From: Daphnia carinata
Taxonomy: Eukaryota; Arthropoda; Branchiopoda; Diplostraca; Daphniidae
Length of the DNA: 64,000 nucleotides
Assembly (NCBI RefSeq): GCF_022539665.2
Contig: NC_081339.1
Coordinates: forward strand, 7,437,367 to 7,501,366
Direction: 5' to 3'
Under the pieces are notes generated by a model that made no database searches, was not told the origin of the DNA, and was given only the letters and a program-made list of their open reading frames with translations. Positions 1-10,954 of the stretch are shown here, one piece after another. A program made the position numbers and the translations under genes. How positions within the stretch are numbered: position 1 is the first letter of the stretch; each line of letters opens with the position of its first letter.

Positions 1-52
1 AGTTTCACAGTTTTCTGTATAGTGCTGGACAAGTCGGGAAACTTACGCCAAG
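1..52 (+). other. 5' leader of the chitin deacetylase-like gene, cut by the window edge
   Basis: These bases precede the first ATG of the first gene. They are probably 5' untranslated region; the promoter would lie to the left of the window. No TATA box or other core promoter element can be assigned with confidence in so short a stretch. Confidence 0.5.
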
Positions 53-1788
53 ATGCAACGAGCTTTGGCCGTCATCTTCTTCTTGGCCGTCTTCTTCCAT
101 CAGTCGCTGGCGCAATGCAATTCGTGAGTGGCTTCCGTGTTTATTCTAATTGTTTTCTTTTCACGATTAACGCAGGCAATTGACTTTTAATTTTTCTTTT
201 AATTTATTCAAAAACAGCACGAATTGCGTTGGCCCCGCCTGTAGGTGTATGTCTACCTCTATACCAGGCGGCTTGACTAAGGCGAACACACGTAAATTCG
301 ACTATACTTACACATACTTTAACCAAATTGCCATAACATCAATTCGTACGTCAATTTGAAACGATTACAGCCCAGTTGGTGTTCCTGTCCTTTGATGGCG
401 CTGTGACGACGAGCAATTACGACAATTACACCTATCTACTGAATAATCGGATGAATCCCAATGGATGTCCAATTGGTATGACTTTCTTCATCTATCACGA
501 GTACAACGACTACACGCTGACTCACAGTCTCTACTACAAGAGGCAGGAAATCGCTACGCACAGCCTGTCGTGAGTTTCCGGCCTAATTTTTCTTTCAAAT
601 TATAGTCAGGTGATTAACCGAACTTCTTTTGTTTGCCTTTCAAAACAGGCATCGAACTCCGCAAGAAGTTTGGGCTAGCAAGACGGCCAGCGAATGGGTC
701 GATGAAATTGGTGGAATGAAGGACGCCCTTGCCAAATTCGCTAACATCCCGAAGGCACCGATCCGTGTGAGTTTAAAAATCAAGCAAAACGTCTTGCTTT
801 TGTTTTAAATTAACATTTTTTTTTTCTAAAAATGAATTAAAGGGCTCGAGAGCTCCGTTCTTGCAGACCAGCGGAGATAATACGTTTTCTGCTATGAAGA
901 CACTGAACATGTTCTACGATTCTTCTTTACCAACTACAGAGTTTACTGACCCTCCCGTTTGGCCTTACACCTTGGATCAAGGATTTCAACACGTAAAACC
1001 GATTGAAATTGAATGAATTTCAATTAATCTTAACTACGTCTTTGTTACCTATGCAGGATTGCCTGATTCCACCGTGCCCGAGTAGTAAATATGCTGGTAT
1101 TTGGACAGTTCCTGTGGTAACTAACGCACAATTGATTTGCATGTCCTCTTCACAGTTAACGATTGTACATTTGTCGGAAATCGTAGATCACTTTGGAGAA
1201 CAATGGCACTAGGTGCAACACCGTGGAAGCCTGCCCACAGTAATAATCCCCACAAGTTGAAAAACAAAAATTCTTGTCTGAAAATGACTTTAAATGTGTT
1301 ACTTCTACTTCCGTTTTTTAGGCCAAAGACGTTGGAAGAAACCTTCCAGTTTTTGAAGAGAAACTTCGAACGCCATTATAACACTAGCAAGGCTCCCTTC
1401 GGTGTCTATTCGAACAACAACGGCTGGTTCCAATCAGCGGATTTCCGTCTGCAAGGTTACAAGAAGTTCCTCGATTATTTGTCAAGCAAAGAGGACGTCT
1501 ACATTGTGCCCCTAGGAAGGGTAAGATATACTTTAAGTCTTGTGCTTTCCTTAATGAACTGACTATGATATTTGTGTACGTTAGGGGCTCGATTGGATGA
1601 AGGATCCCAAGCCATTGACTGAAGCTGGAAACTTCTTCAGTTGCCCCGCTATGACACAGACGGCTTGTCAACCTGTTTCGTGTTATTACGACGGTGAGGC
1701 GTCTGCCATCGGACCGCGAATCATGAAAAGTTGCGTCACATGCCCGGACGTTTACCCTTGGACCGGCAATCCTCTCGGTATCGCTTAA
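53..1788 (+). CDS. Cda: Secreted chitin deacetylase-like protein (carbohydrate esterase 4 / NodB-like), nine exons
   Basis: Active family members remove acetyl groups from chitin in cuticle or gut matrix. Exons: 53-123, 218-291, 371-569, 649-766, 843-992, 1057-1116, 1187-1239, 1322-1520 and 1585-1788. All introns are GT-AG and 64-94 bases long, and the joined frame is 375 codons plus TAA. Residues 1-21 form a signal peptide ending near SLAQC. The arthropod hallmark CRCMSTSIPGGL follows, then the motif 1 region LVFLSFDGAV (51-60), motif 2 HSLSH (112-116), motif 3 RAPFLQ (157-162) and motif 4 WTVP (220-223). The C-terminal part has the family pattern APFGVY...GYKKFLDYL. No chitin-binding or LDLa domain is present, as in the short insect group IV/V enzymes. 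The second motif 1 Asp, normally a metal ligand, is Gly58. The His expected in the HAAW motif is replaced by an Asn-rich stretch (272-277). Identity as a family member is strong; catalytic activity is doubtful. The intron 6 acceptor (1185-1186) was chosen because it keeps the frame and restores family residues. Confidence 0.9.
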
Positions 1789-1989
1789 ATTTGTTCTATG
1801 GTCGACACACACCTTTATGATTTAGTCGATGTCGATCGTACGGACGCAATGCACAGCTTAGTTTTATGTTAGTTTTGAGCTCAAAGAAAATGTTCGCATT
1901 TTCTGGCGAAACAAATTTGAACGCTATTCGGTTATAACATAACGTATTATATGTATGTGCGCTGTCGAATTAGCGGATTAGACATATGC

Positions 1990-2000
1990 AATAAAATAAA
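1990..2000 (+). promoter_or_regulatory. Overlapping polyadenylation signals of the chitin deacetylase-like gene
   Basis: Two overlapping AATAAA hexamers start at 1990 and 1995, about 200 bases after the stop codon at 1786-1788. The 3' untranslated region is therefore about 220-230 bases, with cleavage probably within the next 10-30 bases. Confidence 0.75.
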
Positions 2001-5000
2001 TATTGGATACCTTTCATCTAGTGTTGATTCGGTGTTAAACTATTGAACGAATGCATCGTGAGGCTGCGTGATCTGGCGATATTCACGAAACTTCACGGCT
2101 CCTGTTTCTTGTTAGTTGACGACGTCCTCAAAAGATGACGTGAAACTGCAGGATTTTCAAGTCCCGAACGGACCGTGCCGATGGCACGCGTAATTATCCG
2201 ACACTGAAAATTCAGACAAGCGATAGCGAATTAGGGTTAAAGCTTCCGAAATTCATTACTGCGTATGCATCCTCATCGAATTAATTATCTTTTCGTGGCG
2301 AAAAATTTCATTAGAATTGCGTGTCTGTGGCCGTCAGCACCGATCATTCAAAACTGAATTTTCCCTTAGCACATTTTTCATTTCGTAACTTCTTTGAAAC
2401 ATCAATCTTCTGAACGCTGGACACTAAAAACACCGAGGGAAATACGTATTCACGCGGGAGTCACTTTGGCTGACACATACGACAGGAAGGCTATTAACTG
2501 ACCGTGCAGTGGACCCAAACCGCCCATTTCGAGCACGCGAGATTGCATTTGCTGTTGAATTTCTATGAAGCGATGGATGAAAAATGCCATAAACTGAGAT
2601 TGATTCCACCGAACAAAATTAACCGCGCCAAAGGAAAGACCTGTCATTTTCATTCAAAAAAACATAAAATGTGATCCTGCATTTCGTGGCGATCTTTACC
2701 AGCTTTTGAATGACGGTAAAATTACACGAAGAGAATGTTGCCACCCACAATGTTCGTGAGTTATGGGCAAACATCCAAACGCGTGATGAACAAGTTCGTG
2801 CGGTACCTCAAGGCACCTGTAACTCCTAACGCTTATTAACTTCCAAACAATTAGTAAACGCTAAAACAAAAGCAAAACGCTGAAACTTAAAAATGCAATT
2901 TGAAACTCTCGCTTCTACAAACTAGATCAGTTAACTTCTACTAGATCACGAAGGAAAATGCGAGTAACGCTATCGAATATTAACGTGAAAAATCAATCTT
3001 ACAAAGGGCTATGCAAATTTAGAAAGGCTCACGACGTTGCACGCCAATTCGATACATCACGGCAATAACAACATAGATTGAATGTGTCTCTTGTTTTTTA
3101 TATGGGAACAACACGGTACACGTCGTAATTCGTGGTGTCGTTACCATATAAAGTTTGAACGCAAACCGCCATTACATTCATCTTACTCAGACACAAGACA
3201 TTGTGCTATACTCTCACGTGTATCTTTTTTCCCTGCAACATATATTATTCCGTCCGCAGTTGTTGCCTACGAGGATTCACGAGCAAAGATGTCGAGCCTT
3301 TCCTTTTTTTCCCACGACTATATTTTCAACATCCCAAAACCGTTACTTGGATAACCGGATACTTGCGCGAAAGTGAATCGAATATGCTGTGGATACGGAT
3401 CGAAAGGAATTGAAACAACAAGTATAGGTAATGTTCATTGCATGGAGAGTATTCGCTTGAATGTTTTGATTCGCCTGCTCGTTTCTATGCACTGGTGATG
3501 CGAAATGTATGTTGACAGTCAAACGATGTGTGATTCACGTTGGCTGCAATCTTGCTTGTCCATCTGTTTTCAAGCTTTTCCTATAATAACATCAGATAAA
3601 CGCAGCAAAGTTTGACAAGATGCATTTTTAGATCTGTCGCATAGACGACAAGAACATTTTCAGACCGAATAACTCTTCATCAAAGTCTTTTTGAAACGCA
3701 GGAAATCAGCTCATTTCCTGACACAACCCTCGCAGCAGTCGGACAGCTCTACGATCGTGATTGGATATTACAGAATTGCATTAAACTCTTGCAACAATGC
3801 ACATCACATCGGACTAGATTCATCTTCTCACGACAGCCTTATTACGCAAACGACAGGTTCATCTTAGTTTCGATTTCCGACGAGTTCTACAATGGGTCAA
3901 GATGCCTATCTAATTCAGCTTTCTTTTGACTACACTTTCCGCAAGATAATAAGCCTGTATACTCATAAGTTTCAAAGCACAAGGGGGAAAAAAAACATGA
4001 AATCCCTTAGTAGGTGGATCTCAAAGTGCCACCGCTCTCGTATAAATCGATTCGTTAATGCCGCACTTGTTTCTACCCACATTGGTAGATTGGAGCTCGT
4101 ATTGTCTAATACATCGTGTACAGTACTGCTTTCACCGTACACATGAAAGCACGGGGGTGAGAATCTATAGGGAGGCACTGAAAGTTGGGGGATGTAATTC
4201 AGTTACCAAACCACGGAAAAACCTTATGAGTAATATTGGCTGCTGTTACGATCCACGGGGAAATCTCTCACCCCCTCAATCGTTCACATGGAACCCAAGC
4301 CACTTAAAGCTTTTTCTCCCGTACTCGTCATTCCTCACAGTCGAAAAAATCCTTACTCCACCTCCCCTATTGGAAGTTAGCCGCCTATAATACGAAATTC
4401 GCTTATGATATTATCGGAGAAGCAAGTCAAGATTGACTAACAACGCGACTGCTGACGTGAATGTGTAATAAGGTTGAAAGGGCGGTAGGAAATAAACAAC
4501 AGCAAACATAAGCCTGTAGTAGAAAGAGAAAAAGGGATTTTTATGCGTGATGTAATCGCTCGGGACGTGACCTCAGCACACTTTGATTTATACACATTGT
4601 GGACAGCACAAAGGTGGATAGGGTGGATGGAAGAACAAAATTCAATCACTATAAAAAATGGGAATGACATAAAAACTGTTCAAACTATTAAATCGCTATA
4701 GACGTGTGGCATCGATGGCGATTTAATAGTCGAGACCAACACGAATCGCAAGCAAATAAGGAAGTTAACGAACGCGCTTTTGATTACCTTTTCCTTGTCT
4801 TCCCTCTTCCCTCTTCCCTGGTTTTTTTTTCAAGAAAAAGAACGCACCAAACTCGAACAAATGTAAACGATCCTCCGAGTCTGAAATAAATCTTTAGAGA
4901 CATCAAGCCAACGAGGGTCAACACGTCCAGAAAATACAGGTGCCTGATAACTTATAAGCTTTGTCTAGTTTTTGTTTAGGCGAGTTTAGTGCGGTTGAGA

Positions 5001-8000
5001 CTTGTTACTACTCTAGAGCTATTTACAGGTGTTTTGGAATCGTTTTCTTCTGCCTCGGTTCCTCCTCTTTCCTAAAATGCTTTCGTATTGTGAAAGAATC
5101 AAGCAGAAAAGGCCTTGTCGCCAACGATCATTGGGGTTCTACTAATGAACGTATTGCCGCTGATGGATAACTGAAATCAAATATCGCATTTTCTGTATTT
5201 ACATCTTTCCATTGGCCTGACTTTGCGCAGGAGAGAAGCGGACGTCGCCGGACGTGGGGTTGCGTGTGTCACTGCTGATAAAAGCGTTTCTTAAAAATCC
5301 ATTTATATTTTAAAAATTTACTTCCTATCGGCAGGAACGCAGCCAGTGACAACTTAAAAAGACGTTTTGCATACAAGAATGTGTAAAATAGCCTCACCAT
5401 CTTCTCGACGCGTTTACACACTCTTTCCCTGCGCCTCGGTCGTAAATAAGAACCAGATAAAAAAAAATTGAGAGGCATAGACAATGTGATGTACGTTGAA
5501 AGTCCCGCGATTTGCATTATTGATCTCTGAAGGATCCATGGCAACGACCAAAAAAGAAGTCCCTTTATTTTTTTTTCTTCGGCTTGACATGGCGGACTAA
5601 CGAGCCATCGATTTAATAACACTGGGAGCTGACTGCAAAGTTGACTACGACCCAAAAGAAGTTTGAAAACGATTTACATATACCGTAAAAAAAAAGGGTA
5701 TTCAAATCATGTGAGCTTGTTATTGCTAGACACCGGACTTGTTGGAAATTTCCCTTTTTTTTTTTCTATTTCGCCCACCCTCTCAGCAAAAGCAAATGAT
5801 GACCACTCCCCGTTGCGTTTCCAAAAAAATAAGAAAAAAAATCTGTGTAGCACTCACCAAACACCGGGGGCCTTTTTCTCGTTTGCCCTTCACTGCCGGA
5901 GAACCCTCTCGTTTTAAACTTGTTGCTCCCAACTCAGGTATCGTAATGAATGATAATACGATAACCGAGAAAAAAAGAAGAGTCTAAAAAAAAAAAGCCC
6001 CAGCTGACCAGGAATGTACGTGGAAGCACACACATAAAAAATGCGATGAATTCCAAAGTTTTTATCAAATATTTAAGTTTCCCTTTTTTCTTGTTCTTTA
6101 TTTCTCACCTTTCCTTGTGTTTTTTGGTCGGTTTGGAACATATCTTTTGTTCTTTTCCTTCTCCCTTTTGGTGGGCGTTGTTTTTCGTTGATTTTCACGA
6201 CTCCACTGACAATCCCCAGACATAGAAGTGGCTTATAAAAAGAACTAAAACAAAAATATAAGGGGCAAAGCCTCGGAGAGAAGATTGTTCCATGTAGGGT
6301 CTTGCCATGAGTTGAAATGATCCCTACGTCTTAGACATACAGATCCGCGTGACGGATGTAGCGTCAAATTACAATCTAATTACATTGACACACTCTCTTC
6401 GTTGGTCCCCCCCTGGCTTTCGATGTGTCGTTTGATCCTTTCCAGACAACGATCTCATCGGTGATTGTTCAAGCTTTTTTTCTTTTTTCTTTATCCATGT
6501 TTTCTTTTTAGATATGGGGCTTCTCATCCTCTCCATAATTGGGGATAGCTGTGACCATTCAGGACTTTGTTTCACAACGAAACTTTTCCCTCGCAATTGG
6601 CTATCGTGAGCAAGGGCGATAAATCTGGTCGAGACATCTCGTTATCACGTTCTTTCCAGCTCTTGTTTCATCAACCTTGTCCTGTCACCTCGCGAAAAAG
6701 AAATTATATCAAACCTACGAATTCCAATAAGAATAAACAATGGCCAGTTGGCCTTCGATTGGACTCAATTCGAACGATCTTCGATCGAAAATTCGATTTA
6801 CAATGAGCGTGTCCGTGTTCGTTTTGTTCTTCTTTGTCCGCGTGCATATAGATTGCTTATCACAATCGTGTGTAGCTGCTCCTGCTTACACACACACAGC
6901 GATGGCAGATATAGCCGCGTGTGGCAGGGCGTTAACGGGGATCCACCCATTGTCTACAACAGCAAAAGAATATCAATGAATATAATCCTTTCTTTTTAGT
7001 TTTCTTATTCTTTTTATCGCAAGGGTGCAGATTGTAACTCCGGAGCAAAGGCTTTTTTTTTTCTCCTGGACACCTTGTCCGGCCGTCCCTTTTTATTTTT
7101 CGTTCATCGTCGTTAGTTATACTAACGAAAATAAAGGGGGGGGGGATCAAATAAACTTGGAGTCGCTCCCTGTTTTATTGTCAACACTCCACCCTGCACC
7201 CCTTCCGCTATTTCGTGTAATGAATTGTAATGTTACAATTGGATTTTACACGGCGATGAGATAAAGAACGCCGAGCTCGTTAACGAAGGGGGTGGCCGAC
7301 AAAAGGGCGAAATCGATCCGCCCTTGTCCCTTTATTTTAGTAGGACGTCAGTTAAGAATGATGTGATTTATTCACTTGCGCTGGAACGTATCAAACGAGG
7401 AAAAATCAAGTGGGCGACAGTAAGTCTGGAAATTTTTATTACGTTCTACCCGTCGAAAGAAAGAGAAGAGGGTTGACGTAACGTGAGTATAGAAAGGAAT
7501 GCCGTAAGCAATGCAAATATTTTTGACAAGACATTCCCGCATCACCTCGTTGAGAAACATTTCTTTTAACGACTGCTGATCAATTCGTATTATTTCAAGA
7601 GAAAATTTTTTTTTTTTTTGGGGGGGGGGGGAAATCAAAAAGGACTTCGTTCATCGGGAATAGGCGCCGTTGCTCACCTGTCTCACGTTGTTTGGGAAAT
7701 GTGTTGCTGATGGCTGACCGCTGATACATATAATAACAATAGTCCATCACTCATTTTCATTTTCGTTTCTCTTCTTTTTTTGTTTTCGGCATATTTCGGT
7801 TTGTCGGAGCTGTCAGTCTGCCTGCTTTCATAACGCCGAAGAGACCACCTGATGAGGATGATGGCTCGTTCATCACTGCCGGCCTATTTAATGTTCATAA
7901 TTTATAGTTTTGAATTTCTGTGTCCCTTTTTCGGATGATAGAACAACCGCAACAACTGAAAATAATCAAATCTGAGAAAATCATTGGATGGAAGATCTCC

Positions 8001-8057
8001 ATTTACAAGAGAAAAGCCAAGGGCAGGTTCACTGATCTCGCTTGATAATTACGTACT

Positions 8058-8078
8058 ACACACACACACACACACACA
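8058..8078. repeat. (AC)n microsatellite
   Basis: An uninterrupted dinucleotide tract of about ten AC units. Confidence 0.95.
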
Positions 8079-8671
8079 AGCAGCCAGTTATCCTTCGGTT
8101 TCCAATTATTTAGCTGAAAGCGTTCAAACTATAGTGGCGTGACCGCCCTCAGACTTTGTAAATAAAAGTCTAGACTCGCGTGTTTTCACTGAAAATTCGG
8201 TCACATAAAAAAAAAAAAAAAAATACTGTACTTACATTTTATTTTTATAAAAAGAAAGAAAGTGTGTTGTTCTTAACGATAAAGATTTAAAGGCTTTAGA
8301 AGGGATATCGACCTCCCTTTTGCCCACCCAAAAAAAAAAAATCTTCTTGTTTGTATTCCATTAAACTGAGACGCCGTTCGAACCGTGCGCGCAAAGAAAG
8401 CGACGTCATAACGGATGGTGTGATTGGATATAGAGCCCTAGCGGATACATACGTATAGACACATAAGTCCGCTACTTGCTATCTGTATTGACAAGCGACG
8501 CTTGCCTCGGCGCTTGTTTACTTTCGATTTTTCGTGTTTTTCCATCGCTCCCTCTTTTTCCTTTTTTTTTATCTTGCAAAGGGTTTACCTTTAGTCTATT
8601 TATTTTGCGTGGATATTTATTGTCTAAACAAAGTCGGAAAAAAAAGAGGAAAACCAGTCAAAATGTATAGA

Positions 8672-8690
8672 GAAGAAGAAGAAGAAGAAG
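8672..8690. repeat. (GAA)n microsatellite
   Basis: About six uninterrupted GAA units, a purine-only trinucleotide repeat. Confidence 0.9.
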
Positions 8691-8873
8691 CTTATAAAGG
8701 TTATTTTTATTTATTCATTTCGTGTTGCCGGTAGTGAGGGGTGGAGGTTGTTGCCGCCCGTTGATGGAATAGCTGAGAAGGGCCTCACAGGTCGGCGATC
8801 GTCGACAATAGAGCCGGTAATTCTCAACAGTTTCCTTCGGTTTCCTCCCTCCATCGTTTGTTCACTCCCTATT

Positions 8874-8894
8874 TCTCTCTCTCTCTCTCTCTCT
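8874..8894. repeat. (TC)n microsatellite
   Basis: About ten TC units, uninterrupted. Confidence 0.95.
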
Positions 8895-10920
8895 TTGGCT
8901 TGCTACTTTCCATACATGAACGTGTACAGGGACACGAAATAGAAAAGTTGGATGTTTTCCAGTCCAGCGGCACCGAAAATAAACGCATCCGCCCGTGTTT
9001 CCCACGGATAACGCATCAACTACAATTGAATAACTAGCAGAGATGATGTCGTTCATTTTTGGATTAATTTCCGTGCAAGATACATATTGCACAATCGTTG
9101 ATATAATGGGGGTGGATGCGTAGAATCAAATGAAAAATGGCGTACGAAATTTTGTGGGCTTTGAGAAAATCACGGATGATCACGAAGGCAGAAGATGAGA
9201 GGCCGGGCAAATGTTTGATTTTAGCAGCTGAATGACTAAGGTGGTTAGGAGTGCACACCCCCGTCTCTCTCAGTTTTTCTTCTATGCATATATTAAAGTT
9301 AATCGGCTTAAAAAGCAAAGATAAACAGACGTGGTGAGCCAGTTTGTGCCCGTGCGTCATCGAATTTCTTTTGGGCATTTCAAAAAGGGGAAAACAATTT
9401 ATAAGGAAAAAAAAAGAGAGGGGGAAAAAAGAAATTGAAGAGTCAAATATTTTAGTTAGGGGGGGGGGGAGAGAAGCAGAGTTCATTGAATTTACAATTC
9501 ATATCAAGGCTACAAAAATCTATATACGGGTACATCTACATAAAGCATAGAGAGATATTAGAATAAACGACGGGGAAAGAAGAAAGACGGGCCATGATCG
9601 GTTCAGTTTTTGGGTGGGATTTGAACTTTAACTGAATGCATCAAGCGGATGGCTGCCATCTCAGCTGGATGTACCGTGGTTTCAATAAACTTGCTGCCGC
9701 TTAGAACGGGGACCCTGATGAAATAAGTGGACGTGTAATTTCTTCTAATAATTTAAATCTATAATTCTTTCTCAATGAGCATCTTTTCCGCCTTCTTGCG
9801 TTTGTTTTCAAATGGTGAATCATTTTCTTGGTTTTGCTTGCGTAGGAACCCATTCAATAGTCGGGCTGTTTGATGTGGAACGTGATAGTTGACAGAGGTA
9901 TAACCGTGACCTTTTCTCTCACGACCGTGGGGCACTCCTTTTTAGCGGGAGAGTCTCCGTTCGACGAGTTGGAGCTTATAAATAAATGGCGAGGGAAATA
10001 AAAAAAAAAGAAATAAAGTATCATAATTCACGAGAAAAGATGAAAGTGAAGATGAGAAATGAAATAGATACAGCCGAAAATGTTTTTTTCCATCTGTTCG
10101 TGATGAAGTACCTCACGTTGAACTCGCCTACGTGTAATTATTCTGCTGTTTGCATAAAGACGGTGGCTGCTGTAATGGACGATATTTTGCATCCCGCAGC
10201 GTCATCATTCCAAAGCCACAACACGAAATATTTAGAAATGAGGGTCTCTTCTTCTTCTTTTTTTTTTTTTTTAAATAATCCTCATTCCTTCCCTTCACCT
10301 TTTTTTATGATTATTATTTTTTTCTTTCTTTAATTCAATCGAGCGTGTTAGCTGGAGCGGAATATCGTCTGTCTCGGTCACACTATAAGCATCAGAGGCT
10401 ATTAGTTTCCCAAACCGGGAGCGACGGACGCAATCAGCGTCACATATAAAACGATCACGGCCATCGGCAGTGAAAAGAGAGGATCCCTCCCGATCAGCTT
10501 GCTTTTGAAACTCGTTCGTCTGCCTTATAAAGGATCACGCATTCAGCTTTTTTCGTGAAGAGGATGCTCATTGACGGGGCTCCGATCTGCTGTAATTTCG
10601 TTTTACGGTTACAAACGATCGATGTCCCTTAAATCGCTAAATGGGAGTCAATAACATCTAACGTCGGGAACACACGCACGCAAGGCTTTTTGGGTGGCCG
10701 AAATAAAGTCACGGAATAAACACACGTAAAGCGAGAGAACGTAAATGAAACGAACTGTTTTCAAACTTGGCTGCGGGGGGGACTGAAAGAGGTTGCTCGC
10801 CAAAAAGGCATTTGATTTCGTTTATATTTAGAAATGTATGTGAATCAAGAGAAAGATAACATTTTATTCGTAACCAGCGTTTAATTTCGGATATAACAAG
10901 TTCAGTTTCTTCGAAGATTG

Positions 10921-10954
10921 AAGCCCAACTGTTTTTTCACGAAAAGTTGGGCTT
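10921..10954. repeat. Perfect 10-bp inverted repeat with a 14-base spacer
   Basis: The left arm AAGCCCAACT (10921-10930) is the exact reverse complement of the right arm AGTTGGGCTT (10945-10954). A third related copy, TCGGGCTTAA, follows at 10961-10970. The hairpin lies in a stretch (about 10840-11160) that looks more sequence-complex than its surroundings and could be a mobile element remnant; no transposase frame is visible. Confidence 0.7.

Larger units (their letters stand above)
2030..10800. other. Non-coding spacer, no gene recognised
   Basis: The sequence is AT-rich with frequent short A and T runs. Open frames on either strand are short, lack family motifs, and are of lengths expected by chance at this base composition. 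I recognise no RNA gene. The stretch contains an (AC)n tract at 8058, a 17-base A run at 8207-8223, a GAA tract at 8672 and a (TC)n tract at 8874. Regulatory elements may be present but cannot be identified by eye. Confidence 0.6.

Noticed and set aside
2450-2653. 67-codon minus-strand frame after the deacetylase gene
   Set aside because: Looks mildly protein-like but has no recognised family, no polyadenylation or splice support, and a length well within chance.
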